Source: JANQMX01 sp965247175 (GTDB taxonomy: Bacteria > Pseudomonadota > Alphaproteobacteria > Kiloniellales > DSM-21159). Taken from it: DNA of 64,000 nt. Below, one piece after another: positions 1 through 9,231 of the stretch. The number at the start of each line of letters is the position of its first letter. The first letter of the stretch is position 1. The notes below the pieces were generated by a model. That model was not told the origin of the DNA, did no database searches, and saw only the letters and a list, made by a program, of their open reading frames with translations. The translations under genes were made by a program, and so were the position numbers. The stretch is taken from the NCBI GenBank assembly GCA_965247175.1, contig OZ252006.1, positions 2,170,001 through 2,234,000 of the forward strand, in the 5' to 3' direction.

Positions 1-53
1 GCCAAGCAAACAAACAACAGGCCGTCCGGCAGACAGGGAAGGCGAAGGAGGGC

Positions 54-1148
54 ATGACGGGGCAGAACGACCATCTCGTTCGTTTCCGTGAGGTTCAAAA
101 AAGTTACGACGGGGAAACTCTCGTCGTTAAGAACCTCAATCTCGACATCTCACGCGGCGAGTTCTTGACGCTGCTGGGGCCTTCAGGCTCCGGCAAAACG
201 ACGTGTCTGATGATGCTGGCCGGCTTTGAGTCGGCGACCCACGGAACGATCTACCTCGGCGATCATCCGATCAACAACGTGCCGCCGCACAAGCGCGGCA
301 TCGGCATGGTATTCCAGAACTACGCGCTCTTCCCGCACATGACGGTCGGTGAGAATCTCTCCTTCCCTTTGGAAGTGCGGAACATCAGCAAGGCCGACGT
401 TCAGAAGAAGGTGGAACGCGCGCTGGAGATGGTGCAGCTCAGCGGCTATCAGCACCGCCGTCCCAGCCAGCTCTCCGGCGGCCAGCAGCAGCGCGTCGCG
501 TTGGCCCGCGCCCTGGTGTTCGAGCCGACCCTTGTCCTGATGGACGAGCCGCTGGGCGCGCTCGACAAGCAGCTGCGCGAGCATATGCAGTACGAGATCA
601 AGCATATCCACGAAAACCTGGGCGTGACGGTGGTCTACGTGACCCACGACCAGAGCGAGGCGCTGACCATGTCGAACCGCATTGCGGTGTTCAACGACGG
701 GGTCATTCAGCAGCTCGACCCGCCGGCCGACCTCTACGAGAAGCCCGAGAACGCCTTCGTCGCCCAGTTCATCGGCGAGAATAACCGCCTGAGGGGCCAT
801 GTGCGGGACATGAACGGCGCAAGCTGCCGAGTCGAGCTCGACAACGGCCAAGGCGAGGTCCGGGCCCTGGCGGTCAATGTGACCGGCAGCGGGGCGCCGA
901 CGACACTCTCGCTGCGCCCGGAACGGGTCGCAATCGACCCGGTCCCCGGCAGTCTGCCCAACCATTTCGAGGCCCGGGTGGAGGAATTGATCTACCTGGG
1001 TGACCACATCCGCACGCGGGTGAACGTGTGCGGGACGGATCAGTTCATCGTGAAGGTCCCGAACGCCCATGGACACGCCAGCCTCAAGGAAGGCTCGACC
1101 GTGACCGTGGGTTGGGAGATCGATGACTGCAGGGCGTTGGATGCGTGA
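54..1148 (+). CDS. ABC transporter ATP-binding protein, polyamine (PotA) type
   Basis: 364-residue cytoplasmic ATPase that would power import by the downstream permeases. Walker A GPSGSGKT is at residues 42-49, the LSGGQ signature at 140-144 and Walker B VLMDEP at about 161-166. A C-terminal TOBE-like region follows residue 240, as in the PotA/CysA/FbpC class. The ATG is preceded by GAAGGAGGG. It is the first gene of a run with the binding protein and two permeases, all on the plus strand. The PotA label reflects family resemblance; the neighbouring DDAH-fold enzyme hints that the substrate may be a guanidino compound and not a polyamine. Confidence 0.93.
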   Translation: MTGQNDHLVRFREVQKSYDGETLVVKNLNLDISRGEFLTLLGPSGSGKTTCLMMLAGFESATHGTIYLGDHPINNVPPHKRGIGMVFQNYALFPHMTVGENLSFPLEVRNISKADVQKKVERALEMVQLSGYQHRRPSQLSGGQQQRVALARALVFEPTLVLMDEPLGALDKQLREHMQYEIKHIHENLGVTVVYVTHDQSEALTMSNRIAVFNDGVIQQLDPPADLYEKPENAFVAQFIGENNRLRGHVRDMNGASCRVELDNGQGEVRALAVNVTGSGAPTTLSLRPERVAIDPVPGSLPNHFEARVEELIYLGDHIRTRVNVCGTDQFIVKVPNAHGHASLKEGSTVTVGWEIDDCRALDA

Positions 1149-1234
1149 TGTGTCTGCGCCTCGCGGCTCGAATGGCCGCATATGTGCAAAGTCGCCGGCA
1201 GCGACCGGCAGTAAACAGGGAGTATGACCAAGCT

Positions 1235-2320
1235 ATGAAACGATTTCTGATCGCAGGCGTGTCCGCCGCCGCTCTCGGCCTTTGGGCCGGGGCCGCAACG
1301 GCCGCCGACCAGTTGACCGTCGTCTCCTGGGGCGGCGCCTACACCATGAGTCAGGTGAAGGCCTATCACGAGCCCTACGAAGCCAAGAAGGGCATCGATA
1401 TCCTCTCCGAGAACTACAACGGCGGTCTGGCCGAGATTAAGGCCCAGGTGGAAGCCGGCAACGTGACCTGGGATCTGGTCGATATGGAGCTGGCCGACAT
1501 CGTGCGTGGTTGTGACGAGGGGCTGCTCGAAGAGCTCGACCTCTCCGCGCTGCCGCCGGCACCGGACGGCACGCCGGCCGAGCAGGACTTCATTGCCGGC
1601 ACGCTGCACGACTGCGGCGTGGCGACCATCCTCTGGTCGACGATCTATGCTTATGACTCGAGCAAGATCACCGGCGATCAGCCGCAGACCATCGCGGACT
1701 TCTTCGACACCGAGAAGTTCCCGGGCAAGCGCGGCATGCGCAAGACGCCGAAGGTGAACCTGGAGTTCGCCCTGATGGCCGATGGCGTACCGGCCGATCA
1801 GGTCTATGAGGTCCTTTCGACGCCGGAAGGCGTGGACCGGGCCTTCGCGAAGCTCGACACCATCAAGGACGACGTCGTCTGGTGGGAAGCTGGCGCCCAA
1901 CCGCCACAGCTGCTGGCGGACGGTGAGGTCGCCCTGACCACGGCCTACAACGGACGGATCTTCAATGCTGCCGCGTCCGAAGGGAAGCCCTTCGAGATCG
2001 TCTGGGACGGCCAGGTTTGGGACATCGACCTTTGGGGTATTCCGAAGGGCTCGCCTAACAAGGAAGCCGCGATGGAGTTCATCAAGTTCTCCACCGACAC
2101 CCAACGCTTGGCGGATCAGGCCAGCTTCATCTCCTATGGTCCGGCGCGCCAGTCGTCCGTGCCCAAGATCGGCAAGCACTTCGAGGCCGGCGTTCCCATG
2201 GGTCCGCACATGCCGACCGACCCGGACAACTTCAAAAACGCCGTCCAGAACGACTTCGAGTTCTGGGCCGACTACCAGGACGAGCTGAACGAGCGTTTCA
2301 ACGCTTGGCTCGCCAACTGA
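1235..2320 (+). CDS. ABC transporter periplasmic substrate-binding protein (PotD/PotF type)
   Basis: 361-residue extracellular solute-binding protein family 1 member. The start at ATG 1235 gives a clean Sec signal peptide (MKRF, hydrophobic core, cleavage near ATAA at residues 21-24). The frame is open upstream to 1145, but that extension would bury the signal. Mature protein begins DQLTVVSWGG, typical of polyamine-type binding proteins. It lies 86 bases after the ATPase gene and is followed by a strong hairpin at 2333-2360, which would favour its transcript over the permease genes. The ligand cannot be read from the sequence. Confidence 0.92.
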   Translation: MKRFLIAGVSAAALGLWAGAATAADQLTVVSWGGAYTMSQVKAYHEPYEAKKGIDILSENYNGGLAEIKAQVEAGNVTWDLVDMELADIVRGCDEGLLEELDLSALPPAPDGTPAEQDFIAGTLHDCGVATILWSTIYAYDSSKITGDQPQTIADFFDTEKFPGKRGMRKTPKVNLEFALMADGVPADQVYEVLSTPEGVDRAFAKLDTIKDDVVWWEAGAQPPQLLADGEVALTTAYNGRIFNAAASEGKPFEIVWDGQVWDIDLWGIPKGSPNKEAAMEFIKFSTDTQRLADQASFISYGPARQSSVPKIGKHFEAGVPMGPHMPTDPDNFKNAVQNDFEFWADYQDELNERFNAWLAN

Positions 2321-2332
2321 GTCGATGAATAC

Positions 2333-2360
2333 GAGAGGGCGGCCGCTGCGCCGCCCTCTC
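2333..2360 (+). terminator. Intercistronic hairpin after the binding-protein gene
   Basis: Perfect 11-bp stem (GAGAGGGCGGC at 2333-2343 with GCCGCCCTCTC at 2350-2360), a 6-base loop, then ACCTTTTC. It sits 12 bases after the binding-protein stop and 83 bases before the permease start. It can act as a partial terminator or as a 3' stabiliser of the upstream message, a usual way to make more binding protein than permease. Confidence 0.7.
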
Positions 2361-2442
2361 ACCTTTTCTCGGCTGAATGCCCTTTGGCTCAAAGCCATGC
2401 GGCATTCAGGTCGGTCACGCGGATAAGGGCTGACGTGCGTAT

Positions 2443-3723
2443 ATGACCGATGCAGCGATAACAGGTGTGGTGCCATCGGCGGACGAGCCGCTGACCACCG
2501 CGGATGGCCGCCCACTCAAATCCGCACTGGCTCGTGCCGAGCGCATGCGGCGGGTCAAAGCCATGCTGCTCGTTCTGCCGCTGCTGCTCTTCATCGGCGT
2601 CTCCTTCCTCTTTCCTATCGCATTGATGCTGTTCCGCTCGGTCGACAACCCGCTTGTCGCCGACCACATGCCGCGTACCGTTGCCGCCCTGGAAGCCTGG
2701 GATGACCGCAGCGAACTGCCGGACGAGGCGGTCTATGCTGCCGTTGTGGCAGACCTCGCGAAAGCGCGCGAGGACCGCACCATCGGCCGACTCGCCACCC
2801 GCCTGAACTACGAAACGGGCGGTCTGCGCAGCACCATCACACGCACCGGCCGGCGCGCCGCGCGTTTGGAAGCACCCTTCAAGGAAGCCCTGATCGGCCT
2901 CAACGAAGACTGGGCTAACCCAGAGACCTTTGCGACCATCAAGCGGCTGGGGAACCGCCTCACCGACGTGCAGTACCTCGCGGCGGTCGACCGCCGCTAC
3001 GACGTGAACGACAACATCGTCGCGCAGCCCGAGGTGCGGCAGATCTATGTCAGCAACTTCTTCCAGACGCTCTGGATGTCCGTCATCGTCACGGTCGCTT
3101 GTCTGGTTTTGGGCTATCCGGTCGCCTACCTGCTGTCGATCCTGCCGCTGCGCTATTCCAATGTGCTGATGATCTTGGTGCTGCTGCCGTTCTGGACGTC
3201 GCTGCTGGTGCGCACGACCTCCTGGATCGTGCTGCTGCAGACCGAAGGCATCATCAACGATATCCTCGTCTGGACCGGCATCCTGTCTGACGACGGTCGT
3301 GTCCAGCTGATTTTCAATGCCGAAGGCACGGTGATCGCGATGACGCAGATCTTGCTGCCCTTCATGATCCTGCCGCTCTACAGCGTGATGAAGACCATAC
3401 CTCCGAGCTATATGCGCGCCGCCATGTCGCTCGGCGCCAACCGCCACTACGCCTTCTGGCGCGTCTATGCGCCCAATACCCTCCCGGGGGTGGGGGCCGG
3501 TTGCCTGCTCGTCTTCATCCTGGCGATCGGCTACTACATCACGCCGGCCTTGGTGGGCGGCCAGGACGGCATGATGATCTCGAATTTCATCGCCTATCAC
3601 ATGCAGCGGTCGCTCAACTGGGGCCTGGCCGCCGCACTCGGGACCATCCTGCTGCTCGGCGTGCTGATCCTCTATTGGGTCTACAACAAGCTGGTCGGCA
3701 TCGAACGGCTGAAGCTGGGATAG
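2443..3723 (+). CDS. ABC transporter permease, PotB type
   Basis: 426-residue inner-membrane permease. The first membrane helix (about residues 40-62) is followed by a large loop of roughly 130 residues before the remaining five helices; this insert makes it longer than PotB of about 285 residues and is common in alphaproteobacterial members. The cytoplasmic EAA-type loop is visible in MRAAMSLGANRHYAFWRVYAPNTLPG (residues about 325-350). It pairs with the next gene, 10 bases downstream, as the heterodimeric channel. Confidence 0.9.
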   Translation: MTDAAITGVVPSADEPLTTADGRPLKSALARAERMRRVKAMLLVLPLLLFIGVSFLFPIALMLFRSVDNPLVADHMPRTVAALEAWDDRSELPDEAVYAAVVADLAKAREDRTIGRLATRLNYETGGLRSTITRTGRRAARLEAPFKEALIGLNEDWANPETFATIKRLGNRLTDVQYLAAVDRRYDVNDNIVAQPEVRQIYVSNFFQTLWMSVIVTVACLVLGYPVAYLLSILPLRYSNVLMILVLLPFWTSLLVRTTSWIVLLQTEGIINDILVWTGILSDDGRVQLIFNAEGTVIAMTQILLPFMILPLYSVMKTIPPSYMRAAMSLGANRHYAFWRVYAPNTLPGVGAGCLLVFILAIGYYITPALVGGQDGMMISNFIAYHMQRSLNWGLAAALGTILLLGVLILYWVYNKLVGIERLKLG

Positions 3724-3733
3724 GACGGCAGCC

Positions 3734-4588
3734 ATGTTGAAACTCCCCAGCTACGCCAGCCCACTCGAACGCATCTGGCACTACGCCTTCATCGCGATTT
3801 GCGCCGGCGTTTTCCTGTTCCTGATCGCGCCGCTGATCGTCATCATCCCGCTGTCGTTCAACTCATTGCCTTATTTCACTTTCACCGAGGAAATGCTGTC
3901 GCTGGAAAAGGAGGCCTTCTCCCTGCGCTGGTATGAGGACTTCTGGAGCCGCGACGTCTGGCGCCAATCCATCGTCAACTCGCTGATCATCGCTGTCTGC
4001 TCGACGTTTCTGGCGACGGCGCTCGGGACCATTGCAGCCCTTGGCCTGTCGCGCCCGCATATGCCCTTCCGCGCCTTTATCATGGGCCTCCTGATCTCAC
4101 CCATGATCGTGCCGCTGATCATCACCGCGGCCGGCATCTTCTTCTTCTACGCACAGATCGGCCTGACCGGCACCTATCTCGGCATCATCCTGGCGCACAC
4201 CGCGCTCGGCACGCCCTTCGTCGTCATCACGGTGACCGCAACTCTGATCGGCTTCGACCACTCGATGACACGCGCGGCTGCCATGTGCGGCGCCGACCCG
4301 ACCCGCGTCTTCTTCAAGGTCATCATGCCGCTCATCCTGCCCGGCGTGATCTCTGGCGCGCTCTTTGCTTTCGTCACCTCCTTCGACGAAGTCGTGGTGG
4401 TGCTCTTCGTGGCCAGCGTCGAGCAGCAGACCATTCCGCGTCAGATGTGGGCCGGCATCCGCGAGCAGATCAGCCCGACGATCCTGGCCGTCGCCACCTT
4501 GCTGATCGTTTTCTCGGTCGCGCTCCTGACCACCATTGAGTTGCTGCGCCGGCGCAGCGAGCGCCTGCGCGGCGTGACACCGGCCTAG
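3734..4588 (+). CDS. ABC transporter permease, PotC type
   Basis: 284-residue permease with six predicted membrane helices, normal length for PotC. The EAA loop for docking the ATPase is visible as TRAAAMCGADPTRVFFKVIMP around residues 180-200. Starts 10 bases after the partner permease stop, so the two are probably translationally linked. Completes a four-gene importer (ATPase, binding protein, two permeases). Confidence 0.92.
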   Translation: MLKLPSYASPLERIWHYAFIAICAGVFLFLIAPLIVIIPLSFNSLPYFTFTEEMLSLEKEAFSLRWYEDFWSRDVWRQSIVNSLIIAVCSTFLATALGTIAALGLSRPHMPFRAFIMGLLISPMIVPLIITAAGIFFFYAQIGLTGTYLGIILAHTALGTPFVVITVTATLIGFDHSMTRAAAMCGADPTRVFFKVIMPLILPGVISGALFAFVTSFDEVVVVLFVASVEQQTIPRQMWAGIREQISPTILAVATLLIVFSVALLTTIELLRRRSERLRGVTPA

Positions 4589-4620
4589 ACACGCAAGCCA
4601 AGAAACCAAGGAAGCGCCTC

Positions 4621-5499
4621 ATGCCCGACAGCGCCGCAACGCCCGCAGACAACTGGGGCGTCAAGAACGAGTACGGCAAGCTGACCGACGTGCTGCTCTG
4701 TGCGCCCGATAACTTCCAATGGCTGCCGACCAGCTCGATCTCCAAGGCCACCTTGCGCAAAGGCTATCGCTTCGACCTGCAGATCGCCCAAAAACAGCAC
4801 CATGAAATGGTGCAGGCCTATGAAGACGCCGGCGTGTCGGTTCACTACCTCGATACCGACCCGGCCCTGCCCTATCAGGTCTATGCGCGCGACTCGAGCG
4901 CGATGACGCCCTGGGGCGCCATCGTCACTCAGATGAATCAGTGGTGGCGGCGTGGCGAATACGCACCGGTCATCAAGTTCTACCAAAGCCGCAACATTCC
5001 AATCTGGAAGATGGTCACGGCGGCCGCCTTCGAAGGTGGCGACTTCGATGTCATCGAGGACGGCGCCGTGTTGCTCGGCTATTGCGGAGAGCGCAGCCAG
5101 GAGCCCGCCGCGCTGCAGATCAAGGGCTGGCTGGAGAGCGAGGGCTGGGAGGTCAAGCTGGCCCCCATCGCCGAACACTACGTCCACATCGATCTGATGG
5201 TCTGCATGCTGGCCGATAAGCTGGCCGCGGTCTGCCTGGACACCACCGAGGACGACATCATTCAGTGGCTGAAGTCCAAGCGCATCGAGATCGTGCCGGT
5301 GAATTACCGCGATACCATGAATCTCGGCTGCAACGTCGTCGCCTTGGGCAACGATCGGGTGATTTCGACGGCCGAAAGCAAGGACCTGAACGAGAAGCTG
5401 CGCGCCAACGGCTTCGAGGTCTACGACCCCGACGTCTCCATGTTCACCCTCGGCGGCGGCGGCGTCCACTGCATGTGCCAGGCACTGCACCGCGAATAG
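4621..5499 (+). CDS. Arginine deiminase / DDAH-fold amidinohydrolase or amidinotransferase
   Basis: 292-residue guanidino-group modifying enzyme of the arginine deiminase superfamily. Visible active-site elements are ARDSS (Asp91), FEGGDFD (Glu138), HIDL (His189) and the nucleophile in GGGGVHCMCQAL (Cys284), the usual Asp/Glu-His-Cys set. Family members hydrolyse arginine, methylated arginines or related guanidines, or transfer amidino groups; the exact substrate is unknown. It is 32 bases after the ABC permease gene in the same direction, so it is probably co-transcribed and acts on what the transporter imports. Confidence 0.85.
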   Translation: MPDSAATPADNWGVKNEYGKLTDVLLCAPDNFQWLPTSSISKATLRKGYRFDLQIAQKQHHEMVQAYEDAGVSVHYLDTDPALPYQVYARDSSAMTPWGAIVTQMNQWWRRGEYAPVIKFYQSRNIPIWKMVTAAAFEGGDFDVIEDGAVLLGYCGERSQEPAALQIKGWLESEGWEVKLAPIAEHYVHIDLMVCMLADKLAAVCLDTTEDDIIQWLKSKRIEIVPVNYRDTMNLGCNVVALGNDRVISTAESKDLNEKLRANGFEVYDPDVSMFTLGGGGVHCMCQALHRE

Positions 5500-5679
5500 C
5501 GACAGGCCAGCCTTTGCGACTGTCCCAAACTCGTGGAGCCTCGGCAACAATTGTCGAGAGTAATTCTCATTCGCATTAAATTGCTTGCCCCGATGTCTTA
5601 TCTTGCGCTAACACAATCCTATATCCTCCGGTAGTATGCTCCGCAGGGCTCACGGCCGTATCCCTCGAAAGGGCACCGC

Positions 5680-6216
5680 ATGTACCGTGATAACTCCCTT
5701 GTTCCCAGTGAAGCCATTCGTCTCCTGGCCCTCGGCCTTTTGGCGACGGAACCGCGCAGCTATGCGGACCTTGCGAGCCAAGTTCGGCATTTCACCGGAC
5801 GGCTTGTCGGGCCTTCCTTGGAGTTGGTGGGTCAACCGCTAGAACTTCTCAAGGTCGAAGGACTTGCCGAAACCGCCGAGGACGAAGAGGGCGACCACGC
5901 GCTGCTGTACATCACCGAGAGCGGACGGGAAGAGTTTGAACGCCTGATGACGGCGAGCCTGCGGCCACAGATCAACGATATCAACAAGCTGATCATCGCC
6001 ATCAAAGTGCGTTTCCTGCACCTCTTGGACAGGACCGAACAGCGCATCCAAGCCGAGGTGTTGCTAGAGATCTTCGAGCGCGAGCTCGCGCGACTGCTCG
6101 ACCTGAGAAGCTGCGAGACCGGCGAGCGCTGCCTCTGGACAGAATGGCTAGAGCTGGAAATGGCGCTGACGAAGCGCCGTTTGGATTGGGCCCGCAGCCT
6201 CACCGAAGCGAGCTAA
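5680..6216 (+). CDS. PadR-like winged-helix transcriptional regulator
   Basis: 178-residue protein with a winged-helix-like N-terminal half (about residues 8-90) ending in LLYITESGREEFERLM, which is the wing and linker pattern of PadR regulators, followed by a long helical C-terminal part that would dimerise. It lies 180 bases after the DDAH-fold gene and is the likely regulator of the preceding operon, by position only. A MarR-type protein is the main alternative. Confidence 0.6.
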   Translation: MYRDNSLVPSEAIRLLALGLLATEPRSYADLASQVRHFTGRLVGPSLELVGQPLELLKVEGLAETAEDEEGDHALLYITESGREEFERLMTASLRPQINDINKLIIAIKVRFLHLLDRTEQRIQAEVLLEIFERELARLLDLRSCETGERCLWTEWLELEMALTKRRLDWARSLTEAS

Positions 6217-6230
6217 GAAAAGCCCCGTCT

Positions 6231-7034
6231 CTAAAAGAGATGCTGGCCGCCGGTGACGAAAACCTCGGTCCCGGTCACGTAGCTGAAATCACTTGAGCAG
6301 AGCTGAAACACGGCGCCGGCGACCTCTTCGGGTGTGCCCATGCGCTGCATGGGAATGCGCGGGATCAGCGCCTCGTACTCCGGTCCGATCATTGCGGTTT
6401 CGATCTCGCCCGGCGCCAACGCATTGACGCGCACGCCGATCGGCGCGAACTCCACCGCCATCTCACGCGTCAGGGCCGATAGCGCTGCCTTGGAGGTCGA
6501 GTAGGCCGAGCCGGCGAAGGGATGAATGGCATGTCCGGCGATGGAAGTGATGTTGACGATCGCCCCCTTCCCTTTGCGGAGAGGCGCGGCAAAGCCGCGA
6601 GACAGCGCGAGCGGGGCGAAGAAGTTGAGCTCGAAGACTTCGCGCCAACCGGCGATGTCACCGTTGAGGCAACCCAGGCGCTCCTTGTAGTCCGTCTTTG
6701 GCGAAACCGCGGCGTTGTTGACCAGCGCATGAATAGCTTCGCCGCCCAGAAAGGCCTTCACCTCTTTCACGAAGGCCTGCAGCGACTCCGGATCGGCCAG
6801 GTCGGCAGTGACGTGGTGGCTCCAGTTCGGATCCCGGCGACAGTCGTCAGGCACGTCCTCCCGGGAACAGGTGATGATGCGCCACCCTTCCTTAGAGAAG
6901 CGGGCCACGGTCGCATGGCCGATGCCACGGCTGGCGCCACTCAGGATCAGCGTCTTGACCTCAGCGTCCTTTTCAATGGCCTCGGCTCCATCAGCCGCAG
7001 CTGAGCTGAGCCTTTGATCATCGCTGAAGTTCAA
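6231..7034 (-). CDS. Short-chain dehydrogenase/reductase
   Basis: 267-residue SDR. The cofactor motif SGASRGIG is at about residues 32-39, NNAAVS near 107, and the catalytic YSTSK near 178. The C-terminal VTGTEVFVTGGQHLF is a normal SDR ending. The start is a TTG at 7034 with GGGAGG five bases upstream. The roughly 28-residue N-terminal extension before the Rossmann strand is unusual. Convergent with the PadR-like gene. Substrate unknown. Confidence 0.88.
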   Translation of the reverse strand: MNFSDDQRLSSAAADGAEAIEKDAEVKTLILSGASRGIGHATVARFSKEGWRIITCSREDVPDDCRRDPNWSHHVTADLADPESLQAFVKEVKAFLGGEAIHALVNNAAVSPKTDYKERLGCLNGDIAGWREVFELNFFAPLALSRGFAAPLRKGKGAIVNITSIAGHAIHPFAGSAYSTSKAALSALTREMAVEFAPIGVRVNALAPGEIETAMIGPEYEALIPRIPMQRMGTPEEVAGAVFQLCSSDFSYVTGTEVFVTGGQHLF

Positions 7035-7050
7035 GGCTGCCTCCCTAGAG

Positions 7051-7428
7051 TTAAAGCGCGGCGGGCTTTACCGAAGCGACTTTGAAGGTCCGCATCTCGC
7101 CGTCTTGCTCTCGAATGGAAACGTACTCGCCGACGGCAAACTTGTGCGTATCGAAGCGAAAGCCCGGCTCGTCTTCGTCCGGGTCTCCCTCCACGTCGTA
7201 GTGGAAGGCCCAGGAATGGGCGTTGCGATGGACCAGGTGGCCGATCTCGTCGTCCTCACCCTCCCAAAAACGCCGGACACGGCAGTCGGCCTTGTGGGCG
7301 CGCCACTGGGCTGCGTCGATATGTCCGTTCTCGTCCAGCGGCGCCACGAATTCGTAGCCGTGGCTCGCGCTGCCCTGCGGGTAATCATGATCGCGGGCAA
7401 GCTCCAGACGAACGCTCTTCATACTCAT
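7051..7428 (-). CDS. Conserved hypothetical protein, small acidic
   Basis: About 125 residues, rich in Asp, Glu and aromatic residues, with no signal peptide or membrane helix. I do not recognise a characterised family. The C-terminal part (FAVGEYVSI, then EMRTFKVASV) looks like a small beta-barrel. ATG 7428 is chosen because GAGAGGA lies ten bases upstream; a second in-frame ATG is at 7422 and a TTG at 7437. It sits 16 bases upstream of the TTG-started SDR gene and is probably co-transcribed with it. Confidence 0.7.
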   Translation of the reverse strand: MSMKSVRLELARDHDYPQGSASHGYEFVAPLDENGHIDAAQWRAHKADCRVRRFWEGEDDEIGHLVHRNAHSWAFHYDVEGDPDEDEPGFRFDTHKFAVGEYVSIREQDGEMRTFKVASVKPAAL

Positions 7429-7523
7429 CTCGCTCAAATCCTCTCAATCACACAGACAGTGTCTGCCTATTCAATTTCTATCGCAACCTATGCCCTCTGC
7501 CACTTGAGCTGCCTCAAGCGATC

Positions 7524-8450
7524 TCAGCGGTAGGTCGGTGTCTCATCGGGGGCCACGTAGGGATCCTGATGGATGATCACGTCGGTCCCCGGGAACAGCG
7601 TTTCCAGCTCAGCCTCCACGGTGTCAGCGATGGCATGAGCGCGATAGAGCGTCATGCCGCCGTCCAGCTCAAGATGAAGCTGGATGAAACGGTGCTGCCC
7701 GGACGCACGCGTGCGCAGATCGTGGATACCGAGCACCTCAGGGTGCTCCTTGATCACGGCAATAATGCGCTCGCGCTCTTCATCCGGCAATTCCCTATCC
7801 ATGAGCATGTCATAGGAACCGCGCCCGATCTTCCAGGCGCTGCGCAGTATGAAGATGGCGACCAGCAGTCCGACGATCGGATCGGCATAGGTCCAGCCAA
7901 GTTGGGTCGCCAGCAGCAAGGCCACGATGACCGCTGCGTTCATCAGCAGGTCCATGGTGTAGTGCAAGGAGTCTGCGGATATGGCCACCGAACCGCTGCG
8001 CTTGATCACGAAGGCCTGAAAGCGCGTAAGCGCGAAGGTCAAGACGATCGAGAAGACCATCACGCCGATGGCGATGGAGCCGTACTCCACCGGTTTAGGT
8101 GTGATGAATCGGTTGATCACCTCGATGGTCAGGAAGATGGCAGAGCCCATGATCAGGCCGGCCTGGCCCAGAGCCGCCAAGGGCTCAGCCTTGCCATGAC
8201 CGAAGCGATGCTCGGTATCGGCGGGAATCAGCGCCTGGCGCACGGCCAAGAGCGTAACGACGGAGGCGGCACCGTCCAGCATGGAGTCAACCAGGCTCGA
8301 CAGCAGACTCACGGAGTCCGATAGCCACCAACCAACGAGCTTGACCGCCATCAGAGTGCAGGCCGTCGTCACCGAGGCATAGGTCGCCCAGCGCATCAGC
8401 CGCGCCGAGGACGGCGCAACAGCAGGGCGCGAGGATGCTGCCACACTCAC
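7524..8450 (-). CDS. Cation diffusion facilitator (FieF/CDF) metal exporter
   Basis: 308-residue inner-membrane antiporter that exports divalent metals (Zn, Fe or Mn, specificity not determinable) against protons. About six membrane helices occupy residues 20-215. SLVDSMLDGAA in helix 2 and SLHYTMDLLMN in helix 5 carry the metal-site Asp and His residues (D..D and H..D patterns). The cytoplasmic C-terminal domain has the HDLRTRASGQHRFIQLHLELD core. Length is normal for FieF. Confidence 0.92.
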   Translation of the reverse strand: MSVAASSRPAVAPSSARLMRWATYASVTTACTLMAVKLVGWWLSDSVSLLSSLVDSMLDGAASVVTLLAVRQALIPADTEHRFGHGKAEPLAALGQAGLIMGSAIFLTIEVINRFITPKPVEYGSIAIGVMVFSIVLTFALTRFQAFVIKRSGSVAISADSLHYTMDLLMNAAVIVALLLATQLGWTYADPIVGLLVAIFILRSAWKIGRGSYDMLMDRELPDEERERIIAVIKEHPEVLGIHDLRTRASGQHRFIQLHLELDGGMTLYRAHAIADTVEAELETLFPGTDVIIHQDPYVAPDETPTYR

Positions 8451-8511
8451 GCTATCAAGCCTCCGCTTTGGCCGCCTTGCCGCAGCGTTCTAAGGTCCGG
8501 ACGCCGCGTAT

Positions 8512-9105
8512 TCAGGGGTATAGCTGCTGTGTGCTCCAGCCATCATTGCCGAGAGAGTACACCAGCCGGTCGTGGAGGCGAAACGCGCCATCGCTCCAGA
8601 ATTCGATCAAGACCGGGGAGAGACGAAACCCCGACCAGTAGGGAGGCCGCGGCACCTTGCCGAGCCCGTACTTGCTGGCGTAGTGCGCAACACGCTTCTC
8701 AAGCGCAAAGCGGCCTTCCAGGGGGCGCGACTGCTGTGAGGCCCAAGCCCCGATCTGACTTTGCTTGCTGCGTGAGGCGAAGTACGCGTCGGCTTCTTCC
8801 GCGCTCACCTGACTGACCGGCCCCTCAACCCGCACCTGGCGCCGAAGCGACTTCCAGTGGAACAGCAATGCCGCCTTAGGATGGTCCAAAATCTGCTGTC
8901 CTTTACGGCTTTCGTAATTCGTATAGAAGACGAATCCGTCCTTATCGACGTGCTTCAGCAGGACCATGCGAACCGCAGGCATGCCGTCAGTGCCGACAGT
9001 CGCCAGAGCCATTGCGTTCGGGTCGTTGGGCTCCTTCTCGGCAGCCTCGGCAAGCCAGTCCTCGAACAGCGAGATGGGGTCGGCAGGAGGCTTTTCGACA
9101 AACAT
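8512..9105 (-). CDS. pdxH: Pyridoxamine 5'-phosphate oxidase
   Basis: 197-residue FMN enzyme that makes pyridoxal 5'-phosphate from pyridoxine or pyridoxamine phosphate. Family landmarks: AMALATVGTDGMPAVRMVLLK near residues 31-51, the YESRKGQQI motif, QVRVEG, and the C-terminal sequence RLHDRLVYS followed by the W of the active site. Length is slightly short of E. coli PdxH (218) through a shorter N-terminus, which is common. Divergent from the lipoprotein gene at 9232. Confidence 0.93.
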   Translation of the reverse strand: MFVEKPPADPISLFEDWLAEAAEKEPNDPNAMALATVGTDGMPAVRMVLLKHVDKDGFVFYTNYESRKGQQILDHPKAALLFHWKSLRRQVRVEGPVSQVSAEEADAYFASRSKQSQIGAWASQQSRPLEGRFALEKRVAHYASKYGLGKVPRPPYWSGFRLSPVLIEFWSDGAFRLHDRLVYSLGNDGWSTQQLYP

Positions 9106-9231
9106 AACTTGTTTCCGTTAGGACTTGGGGACAGCAGCAGGCTTGGAGATAGGACTCCAGCCGTCCCGTAGGATAGACGCGACTGCCATAGTTGTAAGAT
9201 GGCAGCAAAGGAGAGAGCGGAGAAGAGCGTT

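Noticed and set aside
5556..5578. Fur-like site GAGAGTAATTCTC with CATTCGCATT behind it
   Set aside because: Arms of only four bases, no iron gene next to it, and a poor match to a full Fur or Irr box.
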